9,547 bases of DNA from Hymenobacter sp. (lineage in GTDB: Bacteria; Bacteroidota; Bacteroidia; Cytophagales; Hymenobacteraceae). Position numbers and translations under genes: made by a program. The notes under the pieces were generated by a model that saw only the letters and a list, made by a program, of their open reading frames with translations, made no database searches and had not been told where the DNA came from. The stretch is from the NCBI GenBank assembly GCA_025362615.1, contig JANYFQ010000706.1, forward strand, positions 1-9,547, read 5' to 3'. Every line of letters begins with the position of its first letter. Within the stretch, counting starts at the first letter, position 1. This document shows, piece by piece, positions 1-7,413 of this stretch.

Positions 1-31
1 CGGGCGGGCGGCAAAAAAAGCCGCCCGCCCG
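1..31. repeat. GC-rich hairpin repeat, copy A
   Basis: A perfect 12-bp inverted repeat (arms 1-12 and 20-31) encloses a loop of seven A residues. The arm reads CGGGCGGGCGGC. A second copy lies at 6159-6196 in the same orientation. Similarity continues for about 40 bases past the hairpin (CACCGCC directly after it, then roughly 60 percent by eye), so this is a dispersed repeat and not chance GC symmetry. The left edge may be cut by the window boundary. No T-tract follows on the plus strand, so it is not a classic terminator. Confidence 0.7.
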
Positions 32-74
32 CACCGCCTGCGGCCGAAACCAACTGCTCAAACTACCTCCACAA

Positions 75-110
75 AAAAACGGCCCCGCCAAACCTGGCGG
101 GGCCGTTTTT
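75..110 (-). terminator. Intrinsic terminator after the DUF4331 gene pair
   Basis: A perfect 16-bp stem (75-90 with 95-110) closes a four-base AACC loop. The stem core is CGGCCCCGCCA, flanked by A-tracts on one side and T-tracts on the other. It lies 20 bases beyond the TAA stop of the T9SS-tailed DUF4331 gene, where a rho-independent terminator is expected. The A/T symmetry means it could also stop transcription arriving on the plus strand. Confidence 0.9.
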
Positions 111-130
111 GTACGCGCTTTGCGGGCGGG

Positions 131-3100
131 TTATTCCACCACCACGCGCTTCGTGACCTGGGTGCTACCGGCGGCGATGCGCAGCGAGTAGATGCCGGGG
201 GCCAGGGCCGACACGTCGAACTGGGCGGCGGCTCCGGCGGCGGTCATGGCCACGGTGCGTTCGCTCACGCGCTGGCCCAGTTGGTTGAGCACCGTGATTT
301 TGGCCGACGTGCCCAACTCGGCGGGCAGCAGCAGCGTGAAGCTGCCGTGGGCCGGGTTGGGGAAGAGCTGCACCTGGTCGGCGAGGTTGGTGGCTTTGTT
401 GGCCAGCGGGCCGGCCAAGCCAAAGTACAGGCTGAAGCGGCCCGGCAGCGCCGTGGTGCTGGCCCGGAACGAGTAGCTGCTTTGCTGGGCCAGGTTGATG
501 CGGGCCCCGGTCAGGTTGTCGAGCAGCAGCACTTGCGTACCGGTGCCGAAATTGGCGAGGCTGACGGCGCTGAGCGTGTACGTGCCCACGGCGGGCACCC
601 GCACGTTGAGCGGCACCGTGCGGGTGCCAACCAGCGGGGCCAGGCCGTTTATCATCAGCTCTTCGTTGCCGGCCACGCTGCCCACGCTCAAGCCCGAGGT
701 GTTGGGCAGCTTGTAGGCATCGAAGGCACCATCGAAGGCTGCCGTTGCGCCCTGCTCAAAATACACGTAGGCATCGTCGGCGAGGGGCGTGCTGCCTTGC
801 AGCTGCACTTGCACCAGCGGGCGGCTATCGGCCGTGCCCCGGTTGAAGCTCGGGGCGGTGGCAAACGTCGTGACGCGGGCCGCGTCGGTCAGCCCGAAGC
901 TGCCGGTGGTTTGCCCGGCGCTCACGCGGGTGAAGAAGCCCTGCATGGCCGATACCAGCGGGTTGCCCACGTTGTTCACGTAGCTGCGGTACTGGCCGAT
1001 GTAAGGGCCGGTGCTCTGGAAGGTGTAGATGGCGTTGTCCACGTTGGTGCGGACGACGCCGCCGGGCAGGCTGAAATTAACGGGGCTGGGGTAGGGGTTG
1101 CCCAGTAGCTGCCAGCCGCTCTGCGCCTGCGCCCCACGGGCCAGGTTGCTGCGGCTCTGCGGGCCGGTGTTGAGGGTGCCGCGCACGTCCACCACGGGAG
1201 CGGAGCTGATGTTCAGAGCGTAGCCAGTGAGCACGCCCATGAGGTCGCTGGCCTGGGGCACCACAAAGCCCTGGTTGAAGGCCGACAGGTTGTTGGCCGG
1301 CAGCGTCACGCGGCCCTGGTCGTAGGCAAACACGTTGGGGAAGGGCATCACGCTGTTGTCCACCGGGGCCGCGTTGTAGGCCTGGTTGTACTCGGCCGTG
1401 AAGCCGGCCGTCGTCGTCAGGTCGCTGAGCGTGGTGCTGGCCACCGGCGAGGAGTAGTGGCGGTAGCCCACCCCGGCGTTGAAGAACGGGTCGATGGCGC
1501 GTTGCATCACGGCGGGGCCGTTCACGAAGCCGTTGGTGTTCACGACGAGGGCCGTGCCCTGGGTGGGCGTCGAGCGCAGGGTAAGCACGTTGGCGTTGCT
1601 CGTATTGAGGTTGCCGCTGGTGAGGCGCACGACCTGCGCCACGGTCACGCCGCCGTTGGTGAGGGTCACGCCGGCGGCGTTGTTCACCGTCAGGTTGTGT
1701 ACGGTGGGGGGCAGGCCCGGACCGGTGACCTGGGATTCGCTGCCGATGAACTCGTAAGTAGCCAACGATGCGTAGCTCCGTGCCCCTGCGAGTTGAATGC
1801 CGCCCGTGGCACCCGTGGCGGCAATGCCGGCGGGGTTGCAGATGCGGAGCGTCGAACCCGCCTGCATCAAGAAGCTACCCGGCCCGGTGATGGCCTGGCA
1901 GCTCGTGGCCAGTACGCCCTGGGTGCTGAGTACGCCGCCCGTTTGCAGGGTCAGTACGCCGTTGATGCGGACCGGGCCGTTGAACGATGCCACGCCGGTG
2001 CTGGTGATGGTGACGTTGTTGTACGTGCCGGCATCGACACCGGTGGGCGTGCTCACCGTCAGGTCGGGGATGACGACGGTGTTGGTCGGGCCGCTGGCCG
2101 AACCCGTGCCGCTCCACGGTGTTTGCACGAACGGGAAGCTGGCCCGGAAGGTGGTGTCGTTGGTTTCCACGCCGCTCGTGAACCCGAGCTTGGCCCCGAG
2201 GCGGCCCGTGACGGGCGAGGCGCTGGCGGTGGTGTAGTCGTCTTCCCAGAGGCCAATGGCCGAGAGCACGAGGCCGCCGGCAGCTTTCAGCTCAATCTGG
2301 TCCACGGCATCCTCCAGGCGGCGGCCGTTGGGGAAGCCGTCCATGTTGGGGATGAATTCCAGGTTCGGGTTCGTGTTGTAGGGTGCCACCGTCAGGCCCA
2401 GCACGGCGGCGGCCAGCAGGCCCTGATTGCTGAATTGGGCCGAGCCGCGCGGCGTGGCGGGCACGGCCATGTTCAGGCGCAGCATATCGCCGCCCACGTT
2501 GGTGGCTCCCGGAAAAGAGAAGTACAGGAAGTTGTTGATGAACGGCTTGCCCGCTGCCAGCGGGTTGCCCACGGGCTTGCCGGTGGCCAGCTGGTAGGGC
2601 GGCAGGTTGGGTACGCCGGTGTGGAAGATGGGCTTGATATCGACCGAGCGGGGCTTGCCCGCCACCAGCAAATACTCGCCGAAGCCGCCGTCGGCGATGG
2701 GGGCCAGCGCCGTGCCGGCCACCGCGCTGCTGCCGGCCAGCCCCGAAAGGCCCGCCGCCTGGTTGCGAAAGTCAAACCCCGCCGCCGGCAAGCCGGGGAA
2801 CCCGGCCAGCGACTTGGTTTGGATGCGGAGCGCATTAAGCGCCGGCACGACCTCGCCAAAAAAGGTCTGGCCGTTGGTTTGGGCCACGGCCGGGGCCACC
2901 GCCACGTTGTCGGCCATATACAGGCCCACTTCGGGGTTCGAGAGGTAGTCGTCGGTGATGGCGGCCTCGGCGTAGGGCGAGGCGGCGTTCCAGGCATCTT
3001 TGCCGCCAATGGGGTTGATGACCTCGTTGGTGAGCGGCATTCCCAGGCGCGACACCTGCACCCAGGCCCCGCTGGCGGCCTGGCCGGCCCCGGCGCTGAA

Positions 3101-3961
3101 GGTTTGCATCATCGGGCGGCTGGCCGAGGCCCACACGCCAATCACGTAATTGTCGTCCAGAATGCCGCCGGCGGCGGGAATGCCCTGCCCGGTTTTCTGC
3201 AGGGTCGTAACCGGAATCCGCAGCGCGATGCTGTGCGTGTTCTTGCGCGAGAGGCCATCGGTGGCCCCGGTGGGGCGCAAGCCGGCAAGGTCGAAAATCG
3301 CGCCCAGGTCGGCGAAGAAGGGGTCGTCGGAAGGGCCGCAGAAAATTTCCTCGCCGCCGCTGCCCGTGGCGGGCGTGATGGCGCTGGTCCGCAGCGACTC
3401 GTAGGGCGCGGCCCCCAGGTTCAGGCCCGCGCCGCCGTTGATGGAGCGCGGCCCGATGTTGTTGGGCGGCACCACGCCGTTGGTCACGATGTTGCCCTGG
3501 CTCACGCCGTCCACGAGCTTCTCGCAGGTGTAGGTCGTTTTCAGGTTCTGCTTGCCCAGGCGGATGTTGAAAAACGTCGTCGGGTCGCCGGTGGGGGGGG
3601 CGCTGGTGCGGGCGAAGGTGAAGCGGTAGGTAATGTCGTCGCCGCTGGTGGAGCCGTCGTTTTTGACGTGGACTTCGTAGCGCACGTTCTCGCCAAACGT
3701 CGAGTAGTTCGGCCCGCCGTGGGGCAGCTCAAACGGAATGTAGTTGGCGATGACGACGATTTTGTTGGCGTCGTTGGGGTCTTTGAAGGCGTAGAGGTCG
3801 GTGTTGTCGGCCAGCGGGTCGTCGGCAATAAGCGGCGCCTCGCGGTGGCTGCTGGCCTCGAGCGGAATGTAGCGGGTGGGGCCCCAGAGCGAGAGGCCGA
3901 CGGCCGCTGTGGTGGCCACGGCGGGCAGCACCAGGAGCTTGCGTAGTTGTTGGATAGTCAT
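131..3961 (-). CDS. DUF4331 protein with C-terminal T9SS type A sorting domain
   Basis: This is a large secreted protein of 1276 residues, probably delivered to the cell surface. From the ATG at 3961 it begins with a basic n-region (QQLRK) and a hydrophobic stretch typical of a Sec signal peptide. The mature part opens with EASSHREAPLIADDPLADN, the hallmark start of DUF4331, which runs to about residue 617 (ending FPFVQTPWSG). Residues 630-800 are Gly/Thr/Val-rich and look like a beta-solenoid passenger (TGVDAGTYNNVTITS). Residues 830-1030 carry Bacteroidota surface-protein motifs (GYRHYSSPV, GWQLLGNPYPSPV, AMQGFF). The last 80 residues are a T9SS type A domain (LFPNPAHGSFTLLL ... LAPGIYSLRI ... 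TKRVVVE), which is cleaved during export by the type IX machinery. Two cysteines, near 146 and 208, are shared with the upstream paralogue. A TTG 18 bases upstream (3979) would add six residues; I prefer the ATG because it gives a cleaner signal peptide. The biochemical function of DUF4331 is unknown to me. Confidence 0.93.
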   Translation of the reverse strand: MTIQQLRKLLVLPAVATTAAVGLSLWGPTRYIPLEASSHREAPLIADDPLADNTDLYAFKDPNDANKIVVIANYIPFELPHGGPNYSTFGENVRYEVHVKNDGSTSGDDITYRFTFARTSAPPTGDPTTFFNIRLGKQNLKTTYTCEKLVDGVSQGNIVTNGVVPPNNIGPRSINGGAGLNLGAAPYESLRTSAITPATGSGGEEIFCGPSDDPFFADLGAIFDLAGLRPTGATDGLSRKNTHSIALRIPVTTLQKTGQGIPAAGGILDDNYVIGVWASASRPMMQTFSAGAGQAASGAWVQVSRLGMPLTNEVINPIGGKDAWNAASPYAEAAITDDYLSNPEVGLYMADNVAVAPAVAQTNGQTFFGEVVPALNALRIQTKSLAGFPGLPAAGFDFRNQAAGLSGLAGSSAVAGTALAPIADGGFGEYLLVAGKPRSVDIKPIFHTGVPNLPPYQLATGKPVGNPLAAGKPFINNFLYFSFPGATNVGGDMLRLNMAVPATPRGSAQFSNQGLLAAAVLGLTVAPYNTNPNLEFIPNMDGFPNGRRLEDAVDQIELKAAGGLVLSAIGLWEDDYTTASASPVTGRLGAKLGFTSGVETNDTTFRASFPFVQTPWSGTGSASGPTNTVVIPDLTVSTPTGVDAGTYNNVTITSTGVASFNGPVRINGVLTLQTGGVLSTQGVLATSCQAITGPGSFLMQAGSTLRICNPAGIAATGATGGIQLAGARSYASLATYEFIGSESQVTGPGLPPTVHNLTVNNAAGVTLTNGGVTVAQVVRLTSGNLNTSNANVLTLRSTPTQGTALVVNTNGFVNGPAVMQRAIDPFFNAGVGYRHYSSPVASTTLSDLTTTAGFTAEYNQAYNAAPVDNSVMPFPNVFAYDQGRVTLPANNLSAFNQGFVVPQASDLMGVLTGYALNISSAPVVDVRGTLNTGPQSRSNLARGAQAQSGWQLLGNPYPSPVNFSLPGGVVRTNVDNAIYTFQSTGPYIGQYRSYVNNVGNPLVSAMQGFFTRVSAGQTTGSFGLTDAARVTTFATAPSFNRGTADSRPLVQVQLQGSTPLADDAYVYFEQGATAAFDGAFDAYKLPNTSGLSVGSVAGNEELMINGLAPLVGTRTVPLNVRVPAVGTYTLSAVSLANFGTGTQVLLLDNLTGARINLAQQSSYSFRASTTALPGRFSLYFGLAGPLANKATNLADQVQLFPNPAHGSFTLLLPAELGTSAKITVLNQLGQRVSERTVAMTAAGAAAQFDVSALAPGIYSLRIAAGSTQVTKRVVVE

Positions 3962-3994
3962 CGGGTTCGAACGATTCAAGGATGAAAGAAGGAG

Positions 3995-5851
3995 TTAGCG
4001 GCGCACGGCGAAGCCCGACCACGGCGTTTGCACGTAGGGGAAGGCGGCCCGGAAGGTGGTGTCGTTGCGCTCCACGCCGGTGGCAAAGTCGAGCACCCCG
4101 CGCAGCTTCGGCGTCACCGGCGACGGGCTGCTGGTGGTGTAGTCGTCGTACCAGAGGCCGATGGCGGCCAACGCAGCGCCGCTCACGGCCTGCAACTCAA
4201 TCTTTACCACGTCGTCCTCCAGGCGGCGGCCGTTGGGGAAGCCGTCCATGTTGGGGATGTTCTGAATAGCGGTCGAGCCGTTGAAGCGGCTGTCGGTCAG
4301 GCCCAGCACGGCGGCGGCCAGCAGGCCCTGGTTGCTGAAGTCGGGCGAGTTGCGCGGGGTGGCGGGCACGGCCATGTTCAGGCGCAGCATATCGCCGCCG
4401 GGGTTGCTGCCGCTCAGGGGCAGGAAGTTGTTCACGAAGGGCTTGCCGGCGGCCAGCGGGTTGCCGGCCTTGCCGGTGGCCAGCTGGTAGGGCCGCAGGT
4501 TGGGCACGCCGGTGTGAAAGATGGGCTTAATGTCCACCGAGCGGGGCTTGCCCGCCACCAGCAAATACTCGCCGAAGCCGCTGTTGGCACTGGGGGCCAG
4601 CGCCGTGCCGGCCACCGCGCCGCTGCCGGCCAGGCCCGAGAGGCCCGCCGCGCCGTTGCGGAAGTCGAAGCCCGAAGCGGGCAAACCGGGCTGCCCGGCC
4701 AGCGACTTGGTCTGGATGCGGAGCGCATTAAGCGCCGGCACGGCCTCGCCGAAGTACGACTGGCCGGCGGGCTTGGGCGCGGCCGGGGCCACGGGCACGT
4801 TGTCGGCCATGTAGAGGCCCAGCTCGGGGTTCGAGAGGTAGTCGTCGGTGATGGCCGCTTCGGCGTAGGGCGTGGTGCGGTTCCAGGCGTCCTTGCTGCC
4901 GACGGGGTTGATGACTTCGTTCGTCAGCGGCATCCCCAGGCGCGACACCTGCACGTAGGTGCCGTTGTCGGTGGTGGCGCCGCCGGTGGCGCTCAGCGTG
5001 CGCAGGGTGGGGCGGCTGGCCGAGGCCCACACGCCAATCACGTAGTTGCCGTCCAGGATGCCGCCGGGGGCGGGCAGGCCCTGCCCGGTTTTCTGCAACG
5101 AGGCAATCGGGATGGTGAGGGCGATGGAATGCACGTTGTAGCGGGCCAGCCCGTCGCGGTGCCCCTGGTTCACGCGGAAGCCGGCCAGGTCAAACGTCGC
5201 GCCCAGGTCCACGAAAAACGGCTCGTCCGACGGGCCGCAGAATACTTGTTCGCCGCCGCTGCCGGTGGCGGCGGTCACGGCGCTTTGGCGGTAGGCGGTG
5301 TAGCTGGGCTGGTTCAGGCCCACGGCGCTGCTGATGGAGCGCGGCCCCACGTTGTTGGCCGGCACGATGCCGTTGGTGACGATGTTCACAAACGGCCCGC
5401 CAGCAATGCTCTTGGCGCAGGTGTAGGTCGTCTTCAGATTTTGCGCCCCCGGCGTTCCGTCGGCGTTGCGGATGTTGAAAAAGGTGGTCGGCTCCTGGTT
5501 GGTGCGGGCGAAGGTGAAGCGGTAGGTAATGTCGTCGCCGCTGGTCGCGCTGTTGTTTTTGACGTGGATTTCGTAGCGGATGTTCTCGCCAAACGTGGCG
5601 TAGTTCGGCCCGCCCTGGGGCAGCTCGAAGGGAATGTAGTCGGCGATGAGCACCACCCGGTTGGGGTCGTTGGGCGCCACGAAGGCGTACACGTCGGTGT
5701 TGTCGGCCAGCGGGTCGTCGGCAATCATGGGGGCTTCGCGGTGGCTCGAAGCCTCCAGCTTGGCCGGCCCGGTGCCCCAGGCCAGGCCGCCCACCAGGGC
5801 CGCCGTGCCGAGGCAAAGCCCCAGTGCAGGTCGTGAGAGAAGTTTTTTCAT
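3995..5851 (-). CDS. DUF4331 domain protein, exported, without T9SS tail
   Basis: This 618-residue protein is almost entirely one DUF4331 domain. It starts MKKLLSRPALGLCLGTAALVGGLAWG, a clear signal peptide. There is no good lipobox around Cys13, so signal peptidase I cleavage is likelier than lipidation. Mature DUF4331 begins near residue 33 (EASSHREAPMIADDP) and runs to the C-terminus (FPYVQTPWSGFAVRR). It is strongly similar over its whole length to the DUF4331 part of the downstream gene, including the paired cysteines at 145 and 205, but stops where that gene's surface extension starts. It therefore lacks a sorting signal and is expected to stay in the periplasm or associate with the outer membrane. 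The reading frame is open upstream to 6061, but those 70 extra codons are Arg/Pro-rich, run through a terminator-like hairpin and would bury the signal peptide, so the start at 5851 is chosen. The stop lies 33 bases before the next gene, suggesting co-transcription. Confidence 0.92.
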   Translation of the reverse strand: MKKLLSRPALGLCLGTAALVGGLAWGTGPAKLEASSHREAPMIADDPLADNTDVYAFVAPNDPNRVVLIADYIPFELPQGGPNYATFGENIRYEIHVKNNSATSGDDITYRFTFARTNQEPTTFFNIRNADGTPGAQNLKTTYTCAKSIAGGPFVNIVTNGIVPANNVGPRSISSAVGLNQPSYTAYRQSAVTAATGSGGEQVFCGPSDEPFFVDLGATFDLAGFRVNQGHRDGLARYNVHSIALTIPIASLQKTGQGLPAPGGILDGNYVIGVWASASRPTLRTLSATGGATTDNGTYVQVSRLGMPLTNEVINPVGSKDAWNRTTPYAEAAITDDYLSNPELGLYMADNVPVAPAAPKPAGQSYFGEAVPALNALRIQTKSLAGQPGLPASGFDFRNGAAGLSGLAGSGAVAGTALAPSANSGFGEYLLVAGKPRSVDIKPIFHTGVPNLRPYQLATGKAGNPLAAGKPFVNNFLPLSGSNPGGDMLRLNMAVPATPRNSPDFSNQGLLAAAVLGLTDSRFNGSTAIQNIPNMDGFPNGRRLEDDVVKIELQAVSGAALAAIGLWYDDYTTSSPSPVTPKLRGVLDFATGVERNDTTFRAAFPYVQTPWSGFAVRR

Positions 5852-5878
5852 GAGAAAAAAACGGGTGAAGTGGGTGAA

Positions 5879-5935
5879 AAAAACCAAGCCGCGCCGCCGC
5901 GTCGGCGGGCCTCGGCGGCGCACGGCTTGGTTTTT
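5879..5935 (-). terminator. Terminator-like hairpin in the leader of the DUF4331 pair
   Basis: A 13-bp perfect outer stem (5879-5891 with 5923-5935; core CCAAGCCG / CGGCTTGG with A5 and T5 ends) continues into an 8-bp inner stem (5892-5899 with 5913-5920) after a two-base CA bulge. The loop is 5900-5912. The poly-T follows the stem on either strand, so it can act in both directions. It sits only 27 bases before the ATG at 5851. I see no Bacteroidota -7/-33 promoter (TAnnTTTG) in those 27 bases, so it may lie inside the 5' leader of the transcript. It could be an attenuator, or a barrier to read-through from upstream. Confidence 0.75.
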
Positions 5936-6079
5936 CCTACGAACTAAGGCGGTGGTTTGGATGCTGGGCGGAACTGTTTTTTTGCAAGTATTTTCCAACG
6001 CCCCGCCGGTTGTGCCAGCCTTGCGTACCTCGTGCGGCGCAAACCGCGGCGGCGGCGGCAATCAGTTGCCCGGTGCGCT

Positions 6080-6111
6080 AAAAAAACGGCTGCGCGGCAC
6101 GGCCGCAGGCC
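6080..6111 (-). terminator. Possible minus-strand intrinsic terminator
   Basis: Read on the minus strand, an imperfect GC stem (about nine pairs with small bulges, around GGCCTGCGGC and GCCGCGCAGCC) is followed directly by a run of seven T residues (plus-strand A-run 6080-6086). The geometry fits a weak rho-independent terminator for transcription arriving from the 229-residue gene at 6622, although that gene ends more than 500 bases away. The rest of 6062-6145 shows nothing I can interpret. Confidence 0.4.
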
Positions 6112-6145
6112 CCACCGAGCGTTAAGAGCTGATGAAGCCGCCCTA

Positions 6146-6219
6146 GAAAGTCGAAAACGGTGCGGGCGGGCGGCAAAAAAGCCGCCCACCCGCACCGCCC
6201 GTAGCCACAATCGACTTTC
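6146..6219. repeat. GC-rich hairpin repeat, copy B, with outer inverted repeat
   Basis: The inner hairpin pairs 6159-6174 with 6181-6196 (16 bp, one mismatch at 6167/6188) around a six-A loop. It is the same element as the hairpin at 1-31. An outer perfect 9-bp inverted repeat, GAAAGTCGA at 6146-6154 and TCGACTTTC at 6211-6219, frames it. The complete unit may therefore be about 74 bp. The two copies bracket the DUF4331 gene pair in direct orientation. Confidence 0.65.
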
Positions 6220-6258
6220 CAAACAGCTTCGATGTTACGCGGGCTGTTTCTTGTTTCC

Positions 6259-6484
6259 AGGACTTACGCACTTTTAAAATCCCGTCCCAGCCGCGAAGCG
6301 GTGTCATGTTGGTAGCCTGACGATTAAGTGCGTAACCCAAGCTGCGAAGCTGCGGCACCTCCCACCTCCGGTTCCGTGCGTCGAGGTGCCGCAGCTTCGC
6401 AGCTTGGATTTGATTTTCAGCCACTTACTACCAACATCGCACCGCTTCGCGGTTGGGACGGGATTTTAAGAGTGCGTAAGTCCT
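6259..6484. mobile_element. MITE-like palindromic element
   Basis: This 226-bp element has outer arms of 57 bases (6259-6315 and 6428-6484) that match as an inverted repeat at 53 of 57 positions. They end in an exact 13-base terminal inverted repeat, AGGACTTACGCAC / GTGCGTAAGTCCT. Inside is a second, perfect 25-bp inverted repeat (6337-6361 and 6383-6407) around a 21-base loop. There is no convincing reading frame inside, so if mobile it is non-autonomous. It interrupts a GTTTCTT heptamer array: about 1.7 units remain on the left (6246-6257) and three on the right (6486-6506). GTTTC at 6253-6257 and 6486-6490 could be a target duplication, but the array makes that ambiguous. Alternatively it is a non-mobile repeated structured element. 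Confidence 0.6.
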
Positions 6485-6485
6485 A

Positions 6486-6510
6486 GTTTCTTGTTTCTTG
6501 TTTCTTGTTG
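6486..6510. repeat. GTTTCTT heptanucleotide tandem repeat
   Basis: Three perfect GTTTCTT units (6486-6506) plus GTTG. One full and one partial unit of the same heptamer lie on the other side of the MITE-like element at 6246-6257, so the array was probably continuous before the insertion. It is intergenic and not coding. Confidence 0.75.
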
Positions 6511-6530
6511 ATGGTTTTTGAGGCACTAAT

Positions 6531-6579
6531 GCAACAAGCAACAAGCAACAAGCAACGAGAAACAAGCAACGAGCAACAA
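6531..6579. repeat. GCAACAA heptanucleotide tandem repeat, seven units
   Basis: Seven in-phase heptamers: three exact GCAACAA units, then GCAACGA, GAAACAA, GCAACGA and GCAACAA. The unit is close to the reverse complement of the GTTTCTT/GTTGCTT type repeat just upstream, so the two arrays could pair imperfectly across about 20 bases (6511-6530). Short frames through it give Leu/Val/Cys/Ala-rich peptides that I regard as spurious. The array lies between the end of the 229-residue gene (6622) and the MITE-like element. Confidence 0.8.
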
Positions 6580-6621
6580 CCTGAAACACCGCCCCGCGCC
6601 AACCGCCCCCGCGCAACTCCC

Positions 6622-7311
6622 CTAAAAGCTGCTCTTGCGCCAGCCCCAGCCGCGCAGCACGTCGGCCCAGTTGTCGGGGAACTGGGCCTGGGCCAGATGC
6701 ACCAGCGCCCGCAGGGCTTTTTCAATCAGCGCGTCCTGCGGGTCGGTGCTGATTTTGGCCTGGGAGCGGCCCGCGTCGGTGCCGGCGGCGTCGGTGTTGG
6801 CCGTGGCGAGCTGGTCGAGCAGGGGCTGCCACACCGCCGTGCCGGTGTCGGGGTCCTGGGCGAAGCCGTGCTCGACGAGCTTGGGCAGGAGCTTGGTTCT
6901 GAGGTTTTCGACCAGCACGTCGTGGTCCACGGGCAGCTTCCAGTCGCCGGCCGAGAGCACGAGGCCGAACTGCGGGTAGTAGGCGGCAAAGTTGTCTTTG
7001 AACTTCTTTTTGATAACGCCGCGCAGCTCCGAGAGGGGCTGGCGCATGGCCACCACGGCGGCCCTCATGTTCTGGGTGAGGGCCGGGCGCTGGCTGGCCA
7101 GGGTGCTTTTGCCGCTCAGGGCCGTGCGCTGGGCGGCGGCGGTGGTGTGGAGGGCGGGGTTGGGCAGCCAGCGCAGCTCCAGGTTGTCGGCCACGAGGTG
7201 GGGGTGGGCATCGAGCAGCTGCTGGGCGCGGCCGGCTTCGGGGGGGGCCACCCAGCCCACGGCATTGACTTCGGCGGCGGGCGTGGGGGCAGGGGCGGGT
7301 TGGGGGCTCAT
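6622..7311 (-). CDS. Hypothetical soluble protein, 229 residues
   Basis: I do not recognise the family. The protein has a Pro/Ala-rich N-terminal tail (about residues 1-26), then a mainly helical body. A basic amphipathic helix lies near 85-105 (MRQPLSELRGVIKKKFKDN), followed by an aromatic patch (YYPQFGLVLS, 111-120), a DWKLPVDHDVLVENLRTKLLPKLVEHGF segment, a low-complexity Ala/Thr/Asp linker (168-185), and a C-terminal helix ending in RGWGWRKSSF. No signal peptide or membrane segment is visible, so it is probably cytoplasmic. The ATG at 7311 is the first in frame after a stretch of minus-strand T-rich sequence; there is no Shine-Dalgarno site. GC-rich wobble positions and balanced amino acids support a real gene. 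The neighbours are separated by over 500 bases of repeats on both sides, so it is probably monocistronic. Confidence 0.75.
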   Translation of the reverse strand: MSPQPAPAPTPAAEVNAVGWVAPPEAGRAQQLLDAHPHLVADNLELRWLPNPALHTTAAAQRTALSGKSTLASQRPALTQNMRAAVVAMRQPLSELRGVIKKKFKDNFAAYYPQFGLVLSAGDWKLPVDHDVLVENLRTKLLPKLVEHGFAQDPDTGTAVWQPLLDQLATANTDAAGTDAGRSQAKISTDPQDALIEKALRALVHLAQAQFPDNWADVLRGWGWRKSSF

Positions 7312-7413
7312 GACTCAGAAAAAAATGAAGGGTGGGAAAACAGGGAAAAAGCCGGCGGCCCGGCGGGGGGCGGTCCGCCGCCGGGGGTGCCCGGCCGGGA
7401 GCAGGCTAGGGGC

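Noticed and set aside
1457..3946. Long plus-strand open frame of 829 codons opposite the T9SS-tailed DUF4331 gene
   Set aside because: The translation is Gly/Ala/Arg/His/Val-rich with no domain, as expected from the antisense of a GC-rich gene. The minus strand carries a full recognised protein.
4028..5836. Plus-strand open frame of 602 codons opposite the second DUF4331 gene
   Set aside because: It has the same antisense composition and mirrors the paralogous shadow above. The recognised DUF4331 gene occupies the other strand.
5852..6061. Extension of the upstream DUF4331 gene by 70 codons
   Set aside because: The extra residues are Arg/Pro-rich and cross a terminator-like hairpin. They would place the signal peptide inside the protein.
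6428..6725. Short minus-strand frames giving Leu/Val/Cys-rich, membrane-like peptides
   Set aside because: The hydrophobic run is simply the translated heptanucleotide array.
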